Shown here piece after piece: positions 42,838-55,519 of a stretch of DNA of 64,000 bases. The stretch's first letter is position 1; every line of letters starts with the position of its first letter. The notes under the pieces were generated by a model. That model was not told where the DNA came from, ran no database searches, and saw nothing but the letters and a program-made list of their open reading frames with translations. A program made the position numbers and the translations under genes. This DNA is from Cycas panzhihuaensis (taxonomy: Eukaryota > Cycadophyta): contig CM041465.1 of the NCBI GenBank assembly GCA_023213395.1, forward strand, positions 67,897,741 to 67,961,740. Reading direction: 5' to 3'.

Positions 42838-44047
42838 CATTCATGTGACTATTTCAAAATGTATGAGCACCACAATAACAAAGATAGTAGATTTACAATG
42901 GTGTTGAAATCTCCATCAAATAAGTGAATCTAGCTAGAACCCTAAAATTTAACAGTAGTGTAGATAATAGCAGATTTAAAACTTGTAGTTGATTGGTGAT
43001 ATAGAATTTAGTTAACTACACTTAGAATAAGATTGTGTTTCTTAACATCATAAAATGAACTTTTTACCTATCAACCAATGTTAAGAATCTGAAGATTAGG
43101 GAAGTTGAGATCAAACTAGAGATATGGGTCTTAATGACTACGAATTTTAGAGAAGAGCTTTTAGTTGCTTAGTGGTTAAATGGCTTTATTATCTTTTAAT
43201 TGATACATGCATATTGAGAGAATGATAGGTAGGTCCAAAGGTAAATAGGTATGTTAATGAGATTAAGACATGATGGTAAGGATATATGCGAAAAAGTCCA
43301 TTTATAAATTTAGTAGGAGAATTAGGTTTAAGTTTGAAATAAAGATTATTCTTCATAAAAGAACATTCATATTTTAATAGTGTAAAATGTGCAAAATTTT
43401 ATTTTTCAGTTAAGTGGTAGTCAATAAAATGGCAAAAACAATTATGAGGAGGCCCAACTGTGATAATGAAGAGGTAAAGACTACCTAATATGAAAAGCTC
43501 ATGACATCAAACGTAGAGACCATGGTAAAGAGAGAGAGAGGAGGTCAAAATATGAGATAAGTTACAGATAGACATTAGAATATAATGGTGAGAAGATACA
43601 CATAGGCATGGGAATTATGAGCATGCAAATAATGTCAGACACTAAAAGATAGGAACGTAAAAAAGGAGGATGCAAAATAGTAATAATAGATGTAAGAAAT
43701 AGGTGGACAATAATCTAGAAATGACAAATAGTGAATGCAAGCAAAGACATGGGGTTGGAGTACCACCTTAAATAAGAGTAGATACAAGCAAAAGGATGCC
43801 AATGATAACTTCAAAATATAGATTTGAATGGAGAACAAGACTAGCATAGAGAATGTAGCAAATAAAAGTTTCCCAAAAGTATTAAAATGATTATAAAAAG
43901 GAAAACCAATAGCATATGGGAGGAATTGGGCACAAAGAAAGATGACAGTTAAGGGTTTTTGCATAACCTAATGACTATAAATAATTGGAAAAGGACTATG
44001 AGAATGGAGTTACTTATCAAAGATTAGTATGTGTATTAGGAATGAAC
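42838..44047 (-). other. 5' internal part of gypsy D, no clear coding
   Basis: This should be leader and gag N-terminus. The frame 43635-43964 is hydrophobic (Phe/Tyr/Leu-rich) and without a gag landmark, so I treat it as chance. A GAGAGAGAGAGG run lies near 43530. Confidence 0.4.
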
Positions 44048-44060
44048 AACTTTGATTCCA
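44048..44060 (-). other. Gypsy D primer-binding site
   Basis: The minus strand reads TGGAATCAAAGTT two bases beyond the LTR, a decayed initiator tRNA-Met complement. Confidence 0.55.
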
Positions 44061-44062
44061 CT

Positions 44063-44750
44063 TGTAATAAATCTAATGTCTATTATCTTATTATATTAGA
44101 GCTAGGTGGGAGACTTTAAGCAATAATGCACAAGTAGTAGATCACAACAAATATTAGATCATAAAAAAAAACTTGAATGAAATTTTAATGTTTCTTCTAC
44201 ATAAAAGACAAAGATAATTTTGTTATATATGTTAAGCTTTGCATGTTTTACACTCATATAAGCATTACACTTGAATCCCACTTTAGCACTATTATGGGTC
44301 ATGTTAAGCCCATGGTTTTATACTCATAGTTTTATAATACTACTTCATGATTTCTTGTATTGTTGTGCCTATATATTCTTCTGTATCATAAAGGCGAAGA
44401 GATGATTATGGTTTTGAATGTTGTTGATATTATTGTACCCTATGGCCATTACTTACATTAATAATATGGTCTAACATCATACATGAATCTTTGTGAATTC
44501 TTATGGATGTATGTGTTTTTCTCTCGTATTTATTTAAATTCCTTATTGCATTGATTCTCAATATCTCTCTTTAAATTTAACATTTAATATGATGCTCATA
44601 TAATAATCAGAGCATATATTTATAGTTCCTACATATTCAAATATGGCTTTCAAATATTATTTTATCATTATTATTAGCCCATTATACTAATCTATACTTA
44701 ATCAATATTAACTATATATTAATTAATACTAGGTTGTGGGGTCTATAACA
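44063..44750 (-). repeat. Gypsy D 5' LTR
   Basis: 688 bp with plus-strand ends TGTAATAAAT...TATAACA. It carries about 340 bases (roughly 44220-44575) absent from the other LTR. Either an insertion here or a deletion there explains this; I found no clear terminal repeats around the extra block. Confidence 0.72.
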
Positions 44751-44755
44751 ACACC

Positions 44756-45718
44756 ACTAACTCAGCAATTTAATCTCATAAGATGGAGAAACTATTAAAG
44801 AATGAATATATAGGATTCATCATACAATTATATTCCATGGAAGTAATAATGCATGACACATATGAAGATGTTAATTCACATGAAGTTAACCCTAAAATAC
44901 AAGCGAAGAAAATTGGAAATGCCCTCAAAAGCTAATAATAACTATTCTAAGACCTTCCCAAAGCCCTTCCATTAAACAAGGGCATGGAGCATTATATTGA
45001 AATAACATTAATTTAACCCCCAATAAGATAGAAAACCTAGCACAATGTCTACTAAAGATAAGTGCTATACTATATAATAAAAACTCATATATGGCACTAG
45101 TAGTTCTAGCAAGCAAAAAGAATATAATACTTTCTTATGTTTTGATCATAAAGTACTTCATAAAATTACAATATAAAATAATTCAGTTTCTGTGAATTAA
45201 TGTTATACTTAACAATTTACATAGATTCTAATAATTCTCTAAAGTAGACCTACAATTAAGCTATTAACAAATTCTAATTAGAAAGGAAGATCACCATAAA
45301 GTGGCATCTTAAACACACTAATGATATTATAATTTTTGAGTCATTCTATTAGGCCTCACCAATGTACCATTGATCTCTGAAGTAATTATAGATAAGGCAT
45401 TCTTGACAATCTTTCATAAATTTATCATAATGATCTTCAATAATACCCCAATCTATTTTAAAACATAGCATGAACATCTTAAACATGTGGACATAGTTCT
45501 ATCAATACAAAAAGTATACTAACTCTATATAAAACAATTAAATACTTGGACCACATCATAATCACACAAAAGATAAAGTTATTAGAGTTTTTATTTACAA
45601 TTTATACAAAAGTGAATTCATGTCATTTAACTAAATAGGATTAATTGTGTGAATTATTTATATCAACGTATAACTTATAAATAATAAATATAATTATATC
45701 ATCAATTAATAACATAAC
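44756..45718. other. AT-rich gap, nothing assigned
   Basis: About 0.96 kb between gypsy D and element G without motifs or repeat edges that I can support. Confidence 0.4.
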
Positions 45719-46087
45719 TGGTATTATAAAGATTAAAGACAAAGATTCAAGCATGTAATCATATATGTAACACCATGTTTAACATGAAAAACCAATAAAT
45801 GAAAAAAAACCACTTCTAAATATACATAAGATATCATATTAATGAATAATAACCAATTAATTCCCATTATGAATCATCATAATATCATAACGAGAAATAG
45901 GTGATCTAATTTCCCTTACAATATACATTGCCTTTATATATTTGTGTCACTTTGTCATCAACTAATGATATTATACTAATGTATCAATTAATAAAATTAT
46001 ATATATAAATCTTTCTACATCAATCAATTATAACTTAACCACTAATTAAACATCACATCAACTTTAATAAAATTTAATATTTTGACA
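45719..46087 (-). repeat. Element G 3' LTR
   Basis: It matches 48124-48506 through shared blocks such as ACACCATG, ATTAATGAATAATAA and AGGTGATCTAATTT. The left edge is approximate. Confidence 0.7.
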
Positions 46088-48123
46088 CTTCCCTTTAATG
46101 TTAAATATGTGAAACTTCTCAAATATCTTCATAACTATGTTGGATCACTTGCTCAATATATTTTTATTCTCATATTTCTTATAAATATTGATTAAACCTA
46201 TTTTCATCATGCTACCTATCTTAGAACCAAATATCATGTCAAATCTTATGTCTCTTCATATTATCTCACCACTTACATTAAACTAATCATGACCTAAAAT
46301 TTGTCATAATATATGAAGTCTCTTAGTGAAACTTTCACATCTTCTACCTGTAGCTTGCATAAACAAAATTAATATATTAAATTATTAATATTCATATAAA
46401 ATAATAACCATCTGCTAAAATGCATAGGTAACCAGTTACTATAATTACTAGTTAGTTAAGATGTGTTTCTTATATATGGTTTATCAACTTCATAAATAAA
46501 AAACAACATGCTTTGCGAACAAACCAAATTACTTGACTGGACAAATATATTGTAACAAAAATAATTTGTAAATCTTTTCTTGCCTCTTATCCTATAAGAT
46601 ATGAAAAAAATTGTGTTATCTCCATCTACAATTTTGTATAAGGCAACTCTTGTAGCTTCTTTTAACAACAAATCTCTCGCTCATATTTATAAATCAATTA
46701 ACTCCTAGAACATAGTGTACCACCTACACTGTCAAATTTGTTACAATAAGATAATATATGCAATGTATATATTCCAAACATCTTGTCATACGTGATTATC
46801 AAATTTTTAACCAAAAGCACATAACAATCAAACTACTGAATAGTTGATCTTGACTTTATAGATAATCCATAACCATTATTATTAATCAATCAAACAATCA
46901 ATTAAATGAGACCTCTCCTTGTCTCATATTAAGTATGTAAACCATCAAAACTTTCGATCAACAACCTAATTAACTTTTTAAACTCTTGAGTTCTAATCAC
47001 ACTCTTTTAATCATCAGGTAATATCAAATACATCCATCATTCAAATATTTATTCAAATAATTAGGTCATCAATCATCATTATTTCTTTATACAACTATTA
47101 TCATTCCATCAACTTTGTCAAATTCATTTAATATATCCTATCCCATCACTACATCAAATATATTTTGTTCCTTTGGGAGATTATCTCACTATTCCAACAC
47201 ATAATTATATATCATTTATCATTTAGCCATCATCAAATAGGCTATCACATGCTTCCCAACTTAAATTTAAACTATAATGTGTGTAAAATGAGCCTTAAAT
47301 TATATCCTTTTATCATTTGTATCCAATCATGTGTCTAAAATCATCATCATGTATCCATTTGTATCGATATATATTTATGAACTTTTGAAATAATCAAAAA
47401 ATACTAAAATATATATTAAATTACTCAAAAACTGAACTTTTTATCATGCCAAAACTCACTTGCCTATATTTACTAATTAAATTTTTCAAGATGGAATGTT
47501 TAAAACATACCTTGAGACCACTCTTTTCAATCATCTTGAAGTCTAATTTATAGCACAATTGATAGCACTCAAATTTGATCTCATACACAAAAGTTATACT
47601 TCAAAATGTGCCAGTATGTCATAAAAAAATCCAACTAGGTTAAAAAATTACATTAACACCTTTCAAATTAGTCTCTTGGTCACATCTTCTCTTTATGTGA
47701 TTGTTGTTATGCAAGAGGTTAGTACAAATTTAAATAATATTTTAATTAAATTAAATTTAGTCTAAACTTTATAAAAAAATAAAATGCATACCAATTTATT
47801 CACCGTGAATTTTTTCTGCATTAAGGTTTGACCTTTACAACCATAAATCCAAAATGAATTGATTAATTGATCAATCACAAAACAATCAGGAACGTTTATG
47901 AATAAATTACAAGTCTAATTATGTTCGATGACCAATCCAACTTGGAAATAGATCTTCTTCGATGCTTTAACAAATAAATCTTAATTAGTTGAATGTAAAT
48001 ATTCATCCTGTAATGACATGATTACAATACTTGTCTATTTCAAATCAATGCTAACTTCAATTAATCTAACTTACTAACAAAATCATCTAGTGAACTTCTC
48101 AATAGATTGCATGATCAATATTA

Positions 48124-48506
48124 TGTTTAGAATTAATAATATAAGGGCAAAGAGTCAATCATGCAATCATATTTGTGACACCATGCTCAATGTGGAAAAC
48201 CCATAAATGATGAGCCACCTTTATATTAATGAATAATAATCAATTAATCTTTATGATGAGTCACCTTAATCTCACAAAGAAAACTAGGTGATCTAATTTA
48301 CCTTATAATATAAATTATCTTATATAAGTGTGTAATTTCATCATCAATCAATAATATTACACTTATCAAAAAGAAAAAAGAAAAAGACATTACACTTATA
48401 CATCAATCAATAAGATCATGTGTGAAAATCTTTTTGCATCGACCAATCATAACTTGACCACTAATTAAATATTACATTGACTTTTGTAAAATTCAATATT
48501 TCAACA
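48124..48506 (-). repeat. Element G 5' LTR
   Basis: On the plus strand it starts TGTTTAGAATT and ends ATTTCAACA. It contains a short internal A/G-rich insertion near 48370-48390 relative to the other LTR. Confidence 0.7.
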
Positions 48507-49069
48507 AAAGCTTAATAAAATAAAGATTCAAATAATCCTATATTAGCCTCGACAGAAAACTATCTCATACTTTTTTAGTCTAGCAGACTTTTATAGGTGT
48601 CATATCACAAATATCTCAAACCTCATTGCCCCACTAATGAACTTCCTTAAGAAAGGAGCCTTCATATAGAACATTAAAGTGAATAAGCCCTTCAACACAC
48701 TAAAAGAATCTATGACACTAGCACCATTATAACAATAAGAAACATTAACAAGTCATTCTTGCTAAAATGTGACGCATTAAGGATAAGTATTAGAGTAGTC
48801 CTCACATAAGACAACCACCCTATAGTATTTGAGAGCAACAAAGAGAGAGGATGATCAACTTATAATAAAACAAAGTTGGGTATAATGCGTGCACTAGAGA
48901 AATGATGATATTATCCACTAGGTAATAAATTTACTATTAAAATAGGCCATAATTTAGGATAGAAACCACTTGGGCAGTGTGGTCCCATTTCAAATGCAAC
49001 AGAAAAATAGACCTTGTGAGATTTCAAAATGATTATTTATTACATCATACAAAATGGATTCAAATGCAC

Positions 49070-49260
49070 AAGATTTTTGGCTCATTGATTCGAGTGTATT
49101 ACAACATATAACTAAACGGTTAGAACAATTATTTTAGACGTGAAAAGTAAATAAGGTCACTATTGGGGATAACACCAATCTAGAGGCCATGAGGGATTAG
49201 AAAAGTACTAATTATTGTGCTAAATAGACAACAAAATATGAACCATTTAACAATGGTGAA
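49070..49260 (+). pseudogene. Copia C protease trace
   Basis: The reading Phe-Leu-Ala-His stop Phe/Ser-Ser-Val-Leu-Gln-His-Ile-Thr, then Val-Thr-Ile-Gly-Asp-Asn-Thr-Asn-Leu-Glu-Ala, follows the layout of the copia protease (Trp-Leu-Ile-Asp-Ser-Gly-x-x-x-His, then Gly-Asn/Asp-Gly). The catalytic triplet is damaged. The following integrase is absent: reverse transcriptase starts only some 350 bases later. Confidence 0.5.
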
Positions 49261-49589
49261 ACAACAAAATTAGAATCCTTTCAGATTTTAAAAGTTGATT
49301 TTATGCAGAACCCCAAAAAAGAGAAGAAGTTGAAGTTGAGAAATTGTTTAATACTTTACCTTCATATTTAAAGAAGAAATTTTTAAAATGGTATTTGTAA
49401 ACTATGAAGAATATTGAGAAAATATTACCTAATTATGAGAGAGCAAAAAATAAGAATGCAACCTTCTGAACATGTGAATATACCATTTATAGCACATGTT
49501 AGATGTAGATGAATCATCTATATTTAAAACACTCAAAGCTCAGAAGTGGTATAACGCTATGGAGACTAAAATCTAAGCAATCAAATAAA

Positions 49590-50530
49590 TTCACACATGA
49601 CATTTGGTAGAATTAGCTTTTGGTAAGTATGCAATAAGATGCAAATGGATCTACAAGATTAAATTTAAATCTAATGGATTTATGAACAAATATAAAGTAC
49701 AACTTGCAGCAAAAAGTTTCAAGCAACAAGAATGGATCGACTACCAAGAAACATCCACTCCTTTTATAAAGATGAATACTATTCATCTCATTATGGCAAT
49801 AACTGCATAATTTAATTGGTAACTACATCATATCGATGTCAAGAGTTCATTTCTTAATGGAGATTTAAACGAATAAGTCCACATGGAGTAACCACTTGAC
49901 TTTGTTGAAAAATATCAGGAGCACTTGGTATGTCGACTCAAGGAAGCCTTGTACGGCCTAAAATAGGTTATTAGAGCCTCGTAGAAAAATATTGATCGAT
50001 ATTTTTAAAAGAATGGATTTAAAATATCTCTAACTGACTATGCATCAATGCAAAGAATAATAAAATAATATTTAAGGTATTGTACATTGATGATCTACTA
50101 ATTACAGGTAATGATATTGATATGATACCATGCTTGAAGGCAGAGCCTAGTTATTATTTTAAGATGATAGATCTGGGAATTCTACCCTACATCCTTGGAG
50201 TGGAAGTATGGTTGTGTCTTGAGTACGTCATCATCTCATAGCCAAGATACACTTAAAATTTCTAAAAAAATCTAGAATGGATTACTGTAAACTTGCACCT
50301 ACTCCTATGGAAATAGGTTTTAAATTGACAACAAAAAATAATGAAACATATATTGATTCAATATTGTATAAGCAATTAGTGGAAAATCTAATATACCTGA
50401 TTACTACCAAACCTAATATATCTTTTACAGTTGAAATAGTATTCAAATTTATGACCACTAAAATAGAGTCACCAAAAAGCTATAAAAAGGATCATCAAAT
50501 ACTTGAAATGGATGATTTACTATGAGCTTA
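49590..50530 (+). pseudogene. Copia C reverse transcriptase
   Basis: The frame 49604-49810 shows Lys-Trp-Ile-Tyr-Lys-Ile-Lys-Phe, Leu-Ala-Ala-Lys-Ser-Phe and Glu-Thr-Ser-Thr-Pro. After stops follow His-His-Ile-Asp-Val-Lys-Ser-Ser-Phe-Leu-Asn-Gly-Asp-Leu (first palm Asp, about 49835), Leu-Lys-Glu-Ala-Leu-Tyr-Gly-Leu-Lys, a degraded Tyr-x-Asp-Asp region near 50085, and at 50277-50525 the connection segment Cys-Lys-Leu-Ala-Pro-Thr-Pro-Met with Tyr-Lys-Gln-Leu-Val. Unlike copia B, the region between the palm motifs is present. Confidence 0.78.
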
Positions 50531-50559
50531 AATTCTAACATAATAATAGTTTTAAGTTG

Positions 50560-50995
50560 ACAAGATTCACAAATTTTAATTGGACCAAATATGCAGATAA
50601 CAGAAGGTCAACTTTTGGATATTATTTTAGTTTGGGGTTAGTTAATATTACATGGAGCAACAAAAAGAAATCAAACATTACTTTATCCTCTACTGAAGCA
50701 TAGTACAACATTGTAGTTGCAGCAATTTCAGAAACCATTTGGTTACAATAGATTTTGGAGGACATGGGACTACAATAATTAGAACCAACCATCTTATACT
50801 ATGATAATCAAAGTACTTTGAAGATTACAAAAAATCTTGTGTTCCATTCTCGCACCAAACACATTGAGGTGCATTATCACTTAATTCAAGAATTGATTCA
50901 AAAAAGTGTAAATGATATGATAGAAGAATAATTGGCTAACATTTTTACCAAGCCATTGGCACGTAACAGATTCCAAACTCTTAAGGATAGTTTGG
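50560..50995 (+). pseudogene. Copia C RNase H
   Basis: Plus-strand motifs are Trp-Thr-Lys-Tyr-Ala-Asp (first acidic residue), Arg-Arg-Ser-Thr-Phe-Gly-Tyr, Trp-Ser-Asn-Lys-Lys, Leu-Ser-Ser-Thr-Glu-Ala (second acidic residue), Tyr-Asp-Asn-Gln-Ser-Thr (third), Arg-Thr-Lys-His-Ile-Glu-Val-His-Tyr-His, and Ile-Phe-Thr-Lys-Pro-Leu-Ala. This is the complete order of a copia RNase H, broken by TAG codons at expected Tyr or Gln positions. Confidence 0.82.
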
Positions 50996-51030
50996 GTAGT
51001 AGGAAAAATAAAATAAACATGAAGGAAAAG

Positions 51031-51617
51031 TGTTAAATATTAATGTTTATTTCAGGCTCATAACCTTAGGTTATGAACCCCCCCTAAATATTTATATTAG
51101 ATCTAAGATTTTTAAATGTTATGAGTGATAAGTTAATGGGGGTTACTACTCTCACCTCATGTGTCATTATAGGTAAGATTAATATTTTGCCTAATAATAT
51201 ATTTGGATACGTATAGAGCATTTATACATATGTGAGAAGGAAGGACTATAAAACTGGAGGATGGTTTTTAGGGATAAGCTAGGGTTACAGGCAATTTATG
51301 TTCTGAGTTTTCTAGCATTTTGCTAGTAAGGGGCATTTGGAGTGAGTGATTATATGCCTCATTTTGATCATTTGGCGATAGAAGAGGTACATCTAAACCT
51401 ATAGGACAGATCTCATGGAGGGTGAGTTGCAATAGTAGACAAATTCTTTTGAGGTTACGCCCTCTCAAAATGGGTTAGATGTTCAAGTCCCAGAGTAAGG
51501 TGTATCTGTAAAACAAAAGGGTATTACACCCCATCTTGTACTGGATGCAAGCCATCTTTCTAAGGAATCTAGGTCGTTGAATGAATGTAGTCTTTGTTCC
51601 TGGCTGGGGGACCTAAT
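51031..51617 (+). repeat. Copia C 3' LTR (right edge undefined)
   Basis: It begins TGTTAAATATTAATG after a purine tract. TATAAAA at 51247-51253 is a candidate TATA box about 215 bases in. Because no partner LTR is in the window and Tat B starts at 51618, the true end cannot be fixed. It may have ended earlier, or Tat B may have inserted into it. Confidence 0.6.
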
Positions 51618-54259
51618 TGACCAAGTTAACTAAAAAATGAAAGTTTTAAAAGTAATTAAGTTCCATGAAAACTTTCAACCCTATTTGAAGAAATAGGGAT
51701 GATTTCTTGAGGTATGAAATTGGAAAGTTAAAGGAACAAACCATAAGATGTTTGTTAGATATGCTTCTTTTTTCTTCTTTTTTTTATGTCACTAATAAAA
51801 ATAATAAAAATATTTTAAAGAAAATGAAATGCAATGAACACACCAAAACCAAAATCCCTTTTTTGTCAGGGAGAAGAGCAATCAGTGCCTTATCCAGCAA
51901 GGGGAGCATTGAGGAAAAGTTTTACCTAATTAATGCCTTGTGGCTTCTATTAGTCTACCCTATATAAGTTTCAAATCAAAGAGAGGGTCATGACCTAGAC
52001 CTCTAGCCCACCAAAAAGGAGAAAACTGTGTAGAGTTATGTTAAAGATTAAAAGGACTAATGAGTGCAAGGATCCAAGAGAAGACAAACCCTAGATTAAT
52101 GACCCTATCATAGGTCAACCACTAGGAACTCACTCACCTGATGATCATCCACCCATAAAGATGATGGCCCAAAGATGCCCACATCTGACTCTAATGGACT
52201 CTTGCACTTAGAGGTAAAGGAAAACGAGGAAGTCGCTCTCAACCCAAAATGTGATGGTAGACTATCACTTTTAGTGTTTAAAAAATAACTAAAAGTAAAA
52301 TAACTCCCAAAGGAGGGAGAGTCTAATACATTGGGAAGGTGAAGACCCAATCAATTAAAGACTCCTTCACAATCAAATATATTTGCTTCTAAGGGAATGA
52401 CAGGGTTGATATGCTAAGGGCATCACTATTCGGTCAATCAACAAAGTCTTAGCAAATAGAAGCAAGCGTATTCTAGGGGACCAACAAGTAGACAACCTTA
52501 AATGCAAATATATATATACCTTTGTATTTGCATGAGCAAGCAACTAAAAATATAAAATAATAAGATAAAGTAATGTGAGACTAATACAATCCTAATACAA
52601 GGTAAGTATATGCAACTATGAATACACTTTTTATTTGTCTTTTCTTCTTTTTAAAAGGAAATGAGGTAAACCTTAAAAAAATTAAAAGGGTTCTTTTGTT
52701 GTTCTTACGATTATCCTAGCTAAGATTTTTCTTCACCTTTACAAAAAGAGAAAGAACTTGAACAAATTATAAAAGCAAAGAAAAAACAAAAAAATGAAGA
52801 AGATTATGTAGTGATATAGTGCTTGATTGCCTTCAAATGGTAACTTGTCTTATAACTAGGGACTTGAAAGAAAGAGACAAATATTCTAACTAATAGAAAG
52901 TTAAAAAAACATCTATAGAAAGGCTTCTCAACAACTTGACAAAAATGAAACTAAGGAAGAATATTATTTAAGATTCTTCTTCTTCTTGACAATACACAAG
53001 TTTCCCTGAAAATGACTACTTGTAGAAAGGGAAAAGTGCCTCATATTAATGTCAGCTTATAATATGCTCTTGAGCGTATCTCTCAATCCACTTGAAAGAT
53101 AGAAGAGGATAATAAGAGAAAAACGGAGGGAGAAGCTTAAGAAGAAAAAAAGAAATGAATGAGAAATTATAAGAGAAGAAGGAGAGAATGAAGAAAAAGA
53201 TGGCTTCAACTCCAACTCTTGATGGCTTCTTAAACTTAGAAGACACACAACACAACTTGAAAATAAAGACTCTTTAAAACCTAGACAACAAGCTTCCTCA
53301 ATCTCTCTCTCCAAATCTCCTCAAGGCGTAGCTCCAATGATGTAAACTTATAAAAATGAAATCTAGGATTCTATAGAAGATTCTTAAATGTAACATGATC
53401 CTAACTTCCCTCCCTAATTTTCCTAACTTAGTTGCAAGTTCTAAGATACTACTTCTAATATCCAAGTTCTACCTCTAGCTTCTCCTTTTTAAGATGCTTG
53501 ACACTATGAGAAAGTTTTCTATTTATAGCCTAAAATGGTGGGCAAACTATAGGCAAATCCAAGGGGAAGAGAAGTAGTGGGAATCCATGAGAAAGAAAAC
53601 TCAACAGTAAAAACAATGACTTATTGTTGGTAATTTTCTTTTCTGGGGGTGGAAAGATGAAAAACGTGATAAACAGTGAAAAATGCAACCAATATTACGA
53701 AAAGCGTAACAAATGGTAAAAAACACAACAAATGCTATAAAAATAAAACAAACAACGAAAAACATGACAAATGTTGCAAAAAACATGACAAATAGCAAAA
53801 AATGAGATAAATGCTACAAAAAATGTGACAAATGTTACAAAAAACATGATAAATGTTACAAAAATACAACAAATACTTCTTGAGCAAAAAAAAAAATTGC
53901 CAAAATTAAAAAATTCTAAAAGAAAAGACATCACAAAACAATAATTTGGTCTAACAACGAGCCAATCAAGTCATTGGAGAGACAATTGAAGAGAAAATAA
54001 TGTCATACGATGAATAATTGGATTGATAAGATGAATGAATTGGGAGCACTTCAAGTGGGCCTTAATTCATCAAACAATATAATAATCTTTTAATCATTGA
54101 CAGTATAAGTTAAGCACAATCACAATCAATATGATTTCAAGCAATCATAACAGCAAGCAGCCTCTATACTACCATGCAGTCAAACAACTAAACCCTAGCA
54201 ACAAACAAAAGGCAAGGAACTTGACTATTATCTAGAGAAGGGCATAGTTGATCGAAACA
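51618..54259 (-). repeat. Tat B 3' LTR, long version
   Basis: 2642 bp. It matches 59206-61113 over 51618-52960 and 53940-54259, but holds an extra block of about 700 bases (roughly 53000-53930), including a minisatellite. Plus-strand ends are TGACCAAG...GAAACA. A poor purine tract lies at its right. Confidence 0.8.
53657..53877. repeat. AT-rich minisatellite in the Tat B 3' LTR
   Basis: About ten tandem copies of a unit near 21 bp, consensus AAAAAACATGACAAATGTTAC, with individual copies varying at several positions. Minus-strand frames across it give a Phe/Val-rich repetitive peptide, which is a by-product. Absent from the other LTR. Confidence 0.8.
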
Positions 54260-54654
54260 TTTGTATCCTTAATAACAGAAACTTTGTGAATCGTATTGAA
54301 GTAGGATAGTGAACATTTCCAACCTTGCCTATACCAAGTTATTCAAGAGCTTGAACTACTTAGAATGTTTTTTGAGTTGTTAAAACATAAGTGACGATGA
54401 CGGTGGTTGAGTGAGACAAGTGACTTGGATGAGGTAAGTATAATTGATTATGTTGAGATGACTTATAACTGCCTATCTACATAGAAAACTTTTGGGTCCT
54501 GTGTTTTTTCTTTTTTTCTTTTTTTTGATATTTTAAATTTTTAATGTGAAAAAGAGTTTATATACAAGGGAGTGTCCATTATAGTTTTACCTCATTAATG
54601 TTGGCTATTCGAAGGACCTGTCATATTTTAAGCTCATTAACAGTTGACTTTTGA

Positions 54655-54995
54655 AGGATGTGACTACCATAGTTTATACTCGTTAGCAACTGCATTTTTA
54701 GAGCCATGTTTTATTCTTATTACGGAGAAGTGAATCCATTATTATGAATGGATATGACTACCATAGTTTATACTCGTGAGTAGCTGTATTTTCTAAGTCA
54801 TAGTTTATCATTATTGCAAAGAGGAGAATCTATTGTTAGGAACAAATGTGACTACCATAGGTATATTTTCGGAGTCATAATTTATCTTCATTACAAAGAG
54901 ATGAATCCATTGTTAGGAATGGATGTGACTACCATAGTTTATACTTCTTAGTAGGTGTATTTTTGGAGTTGTAGTTTATCCTCGTTATAGAGGTA
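54655..54995. repeat. Tandem repeat of about 94 bp in Tat B internal region
   Basis: Four copies carry the anchor TGACTACCATAG at 54661, 54755, 54849 and 54926, spaced 94, 94 and 77 bases. Each also has a TTTATACTCGT-like and a TTTATC.T.ATT block. One more diverged unit occurs alone near 56676-56750. It lies between the extra RNase H and the 3' LTR. Confidence 0.78.
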
Positions 54996-55049
54996 GATAG
55001 ATTAGGTACAGAATAAAATTATCACTTTAACTCATAATCAAAAAGTGTG

Positions 55050-55510
55050 GTTTCTCCCAACTTTGGCTCATGGATAATGATATTCAATTATGTAGGATAT
55101 AAGAGAGTCAGCTTCAATGTTTTCGATTCTTGGAATATGCTAAATGGAGACACTTGAAAATTATGATAACAAAACAGTTGCTTGGCTATATAGGTAGTGC
55201 AAATGAGTAGAACGTATTTGATAAACTTGAGTAAATTGATAAACTAAAATCTGAAGGTCTGAAAATAGGTTGATCAGTCTATCGTAAAAATTAAGGACAT
55301 TTGAAAAGGCTCCAATAACAATGTGGTATTTAACTTCATTGTTGGTTGCTCGAGAAATAAAAAAATGGATACTAATGATAATAGTTTCCCTATGATGACG
55401 AATAATCCGAGCTAAGGCAGCAAATCTAGGGTTCGCTCAGTTCCTACTATTAGTATAGATGTTCAAGGTTATAGTAAGGAAATAGTACAAGGTCAAAGAT
55501 AGGCTAACGA
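55050..55510 (-). pseudogene. Tat B additional RNase H
   Basis: The minus strand encodes Ile-Tyr-Thr-Asn at the first site (Asp changed), Ala-Thr-Asn-Asn-Glu-Val-Lys-Tyr with Val-Ile-Gly-Ala (about 55352-55305), Leu-Phe-Ser-Asp-Leu-Gln-Ile-Leu-Val (second Asp, about 55260), and near 55130 His-Ile-Pro-Arg-Ile-Glu-Asn-Ile-Glu-Ala-Asp. It corresponds motif by motif with the domain at 6600-7122. A catalytic Asp is lost and stops occur, so it is dead. Confidence 0.7.
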
Positions 55511-55519
55511 AAATGGGGA

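Larger units (their letters stand above)
40220..44750 (-). mobile_element. Gypsy D: decayed Ty3/gypsy with chromovirus-like protease
   Basis: LTRs at 40220-40566 and 44063-44750, a polypurine tract on the minus strand directly right of the left LTR (40567-40583), and a primer site (44048-44060) left of the right LTR show a minus-strand element. Flanks ACACT (40215-40219) and ACACC (44751-44755) are a 4/5 target duplication. The internal 3.5 kb retains gag and protease traces but no polymerase or integrase. Within gag lies a tandem duplication and a miniature LTR element. It was probably a deletion derivative. Confidence 0.75.
45719..48506 (-). mobile_element. Element G: short LTR element without recognisable protein
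   Basis: LTRs of about 370-383 bp at 45719-46087 and 48124-48506 flank 2.0 kb. On the minus strand the purine tract AAAGGGAAG lies against the left LTR start (TGTCAAAATATT), so the left LTR is 3'. Stretches at 46380-46450 and 46840-46910 resemble internal parts of copia E/F (27660-27740 and 27440-27540), which suggests a related copia family. No coding domain is convincing. Flanking five-base motifs do not match. Confidence 0.65.
48950..51030 (+). mobile_element. Copia C internal region, 5'-truncated
   Basis: A plus-strand copia pol with protease, reverse transcriptase and RNase H traces ends in the purine tract GAAGGAAAAG (51021-51030) next to a 3' LTR at 51031. No 5' LTR or integrase is visible; the left part has been lost or is unrecognisable. 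Stops and frameshifts run through all domains. Confidence 0.75.

Noticed and set aside
43635-43964. 109-residue hydrophobic minus-strand frame that looks like a membrane protein
   Set aside because: Phe/Tyr/Leu richness follows from AT-rich sequence; no start context or family motif, and it lies in the gypsy D leader.
51423-51490. tRNA-like B box GTTCAAGTCC at 51481-51490, suggesting a SINE or tRNA
   Set aside because: No convincing A box and no cloverleaf around it; better explained as part of the copia C LTR region.
52108-52350. Open frame in the Tat B LTR with a counterpart at 59728-59916
   Set aside because: The similarity is explained by the two LTRs being copies of one sequence; no known domain, no evidence of translation.
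53601-53934. Repetitive Phe/Val-rich peptide frames, and a CRISPR-like repeated pattern
   Set aside because: They are readings of a 21-bp minisatellite; there are no unique spacers, so it is not a CRISPR array.
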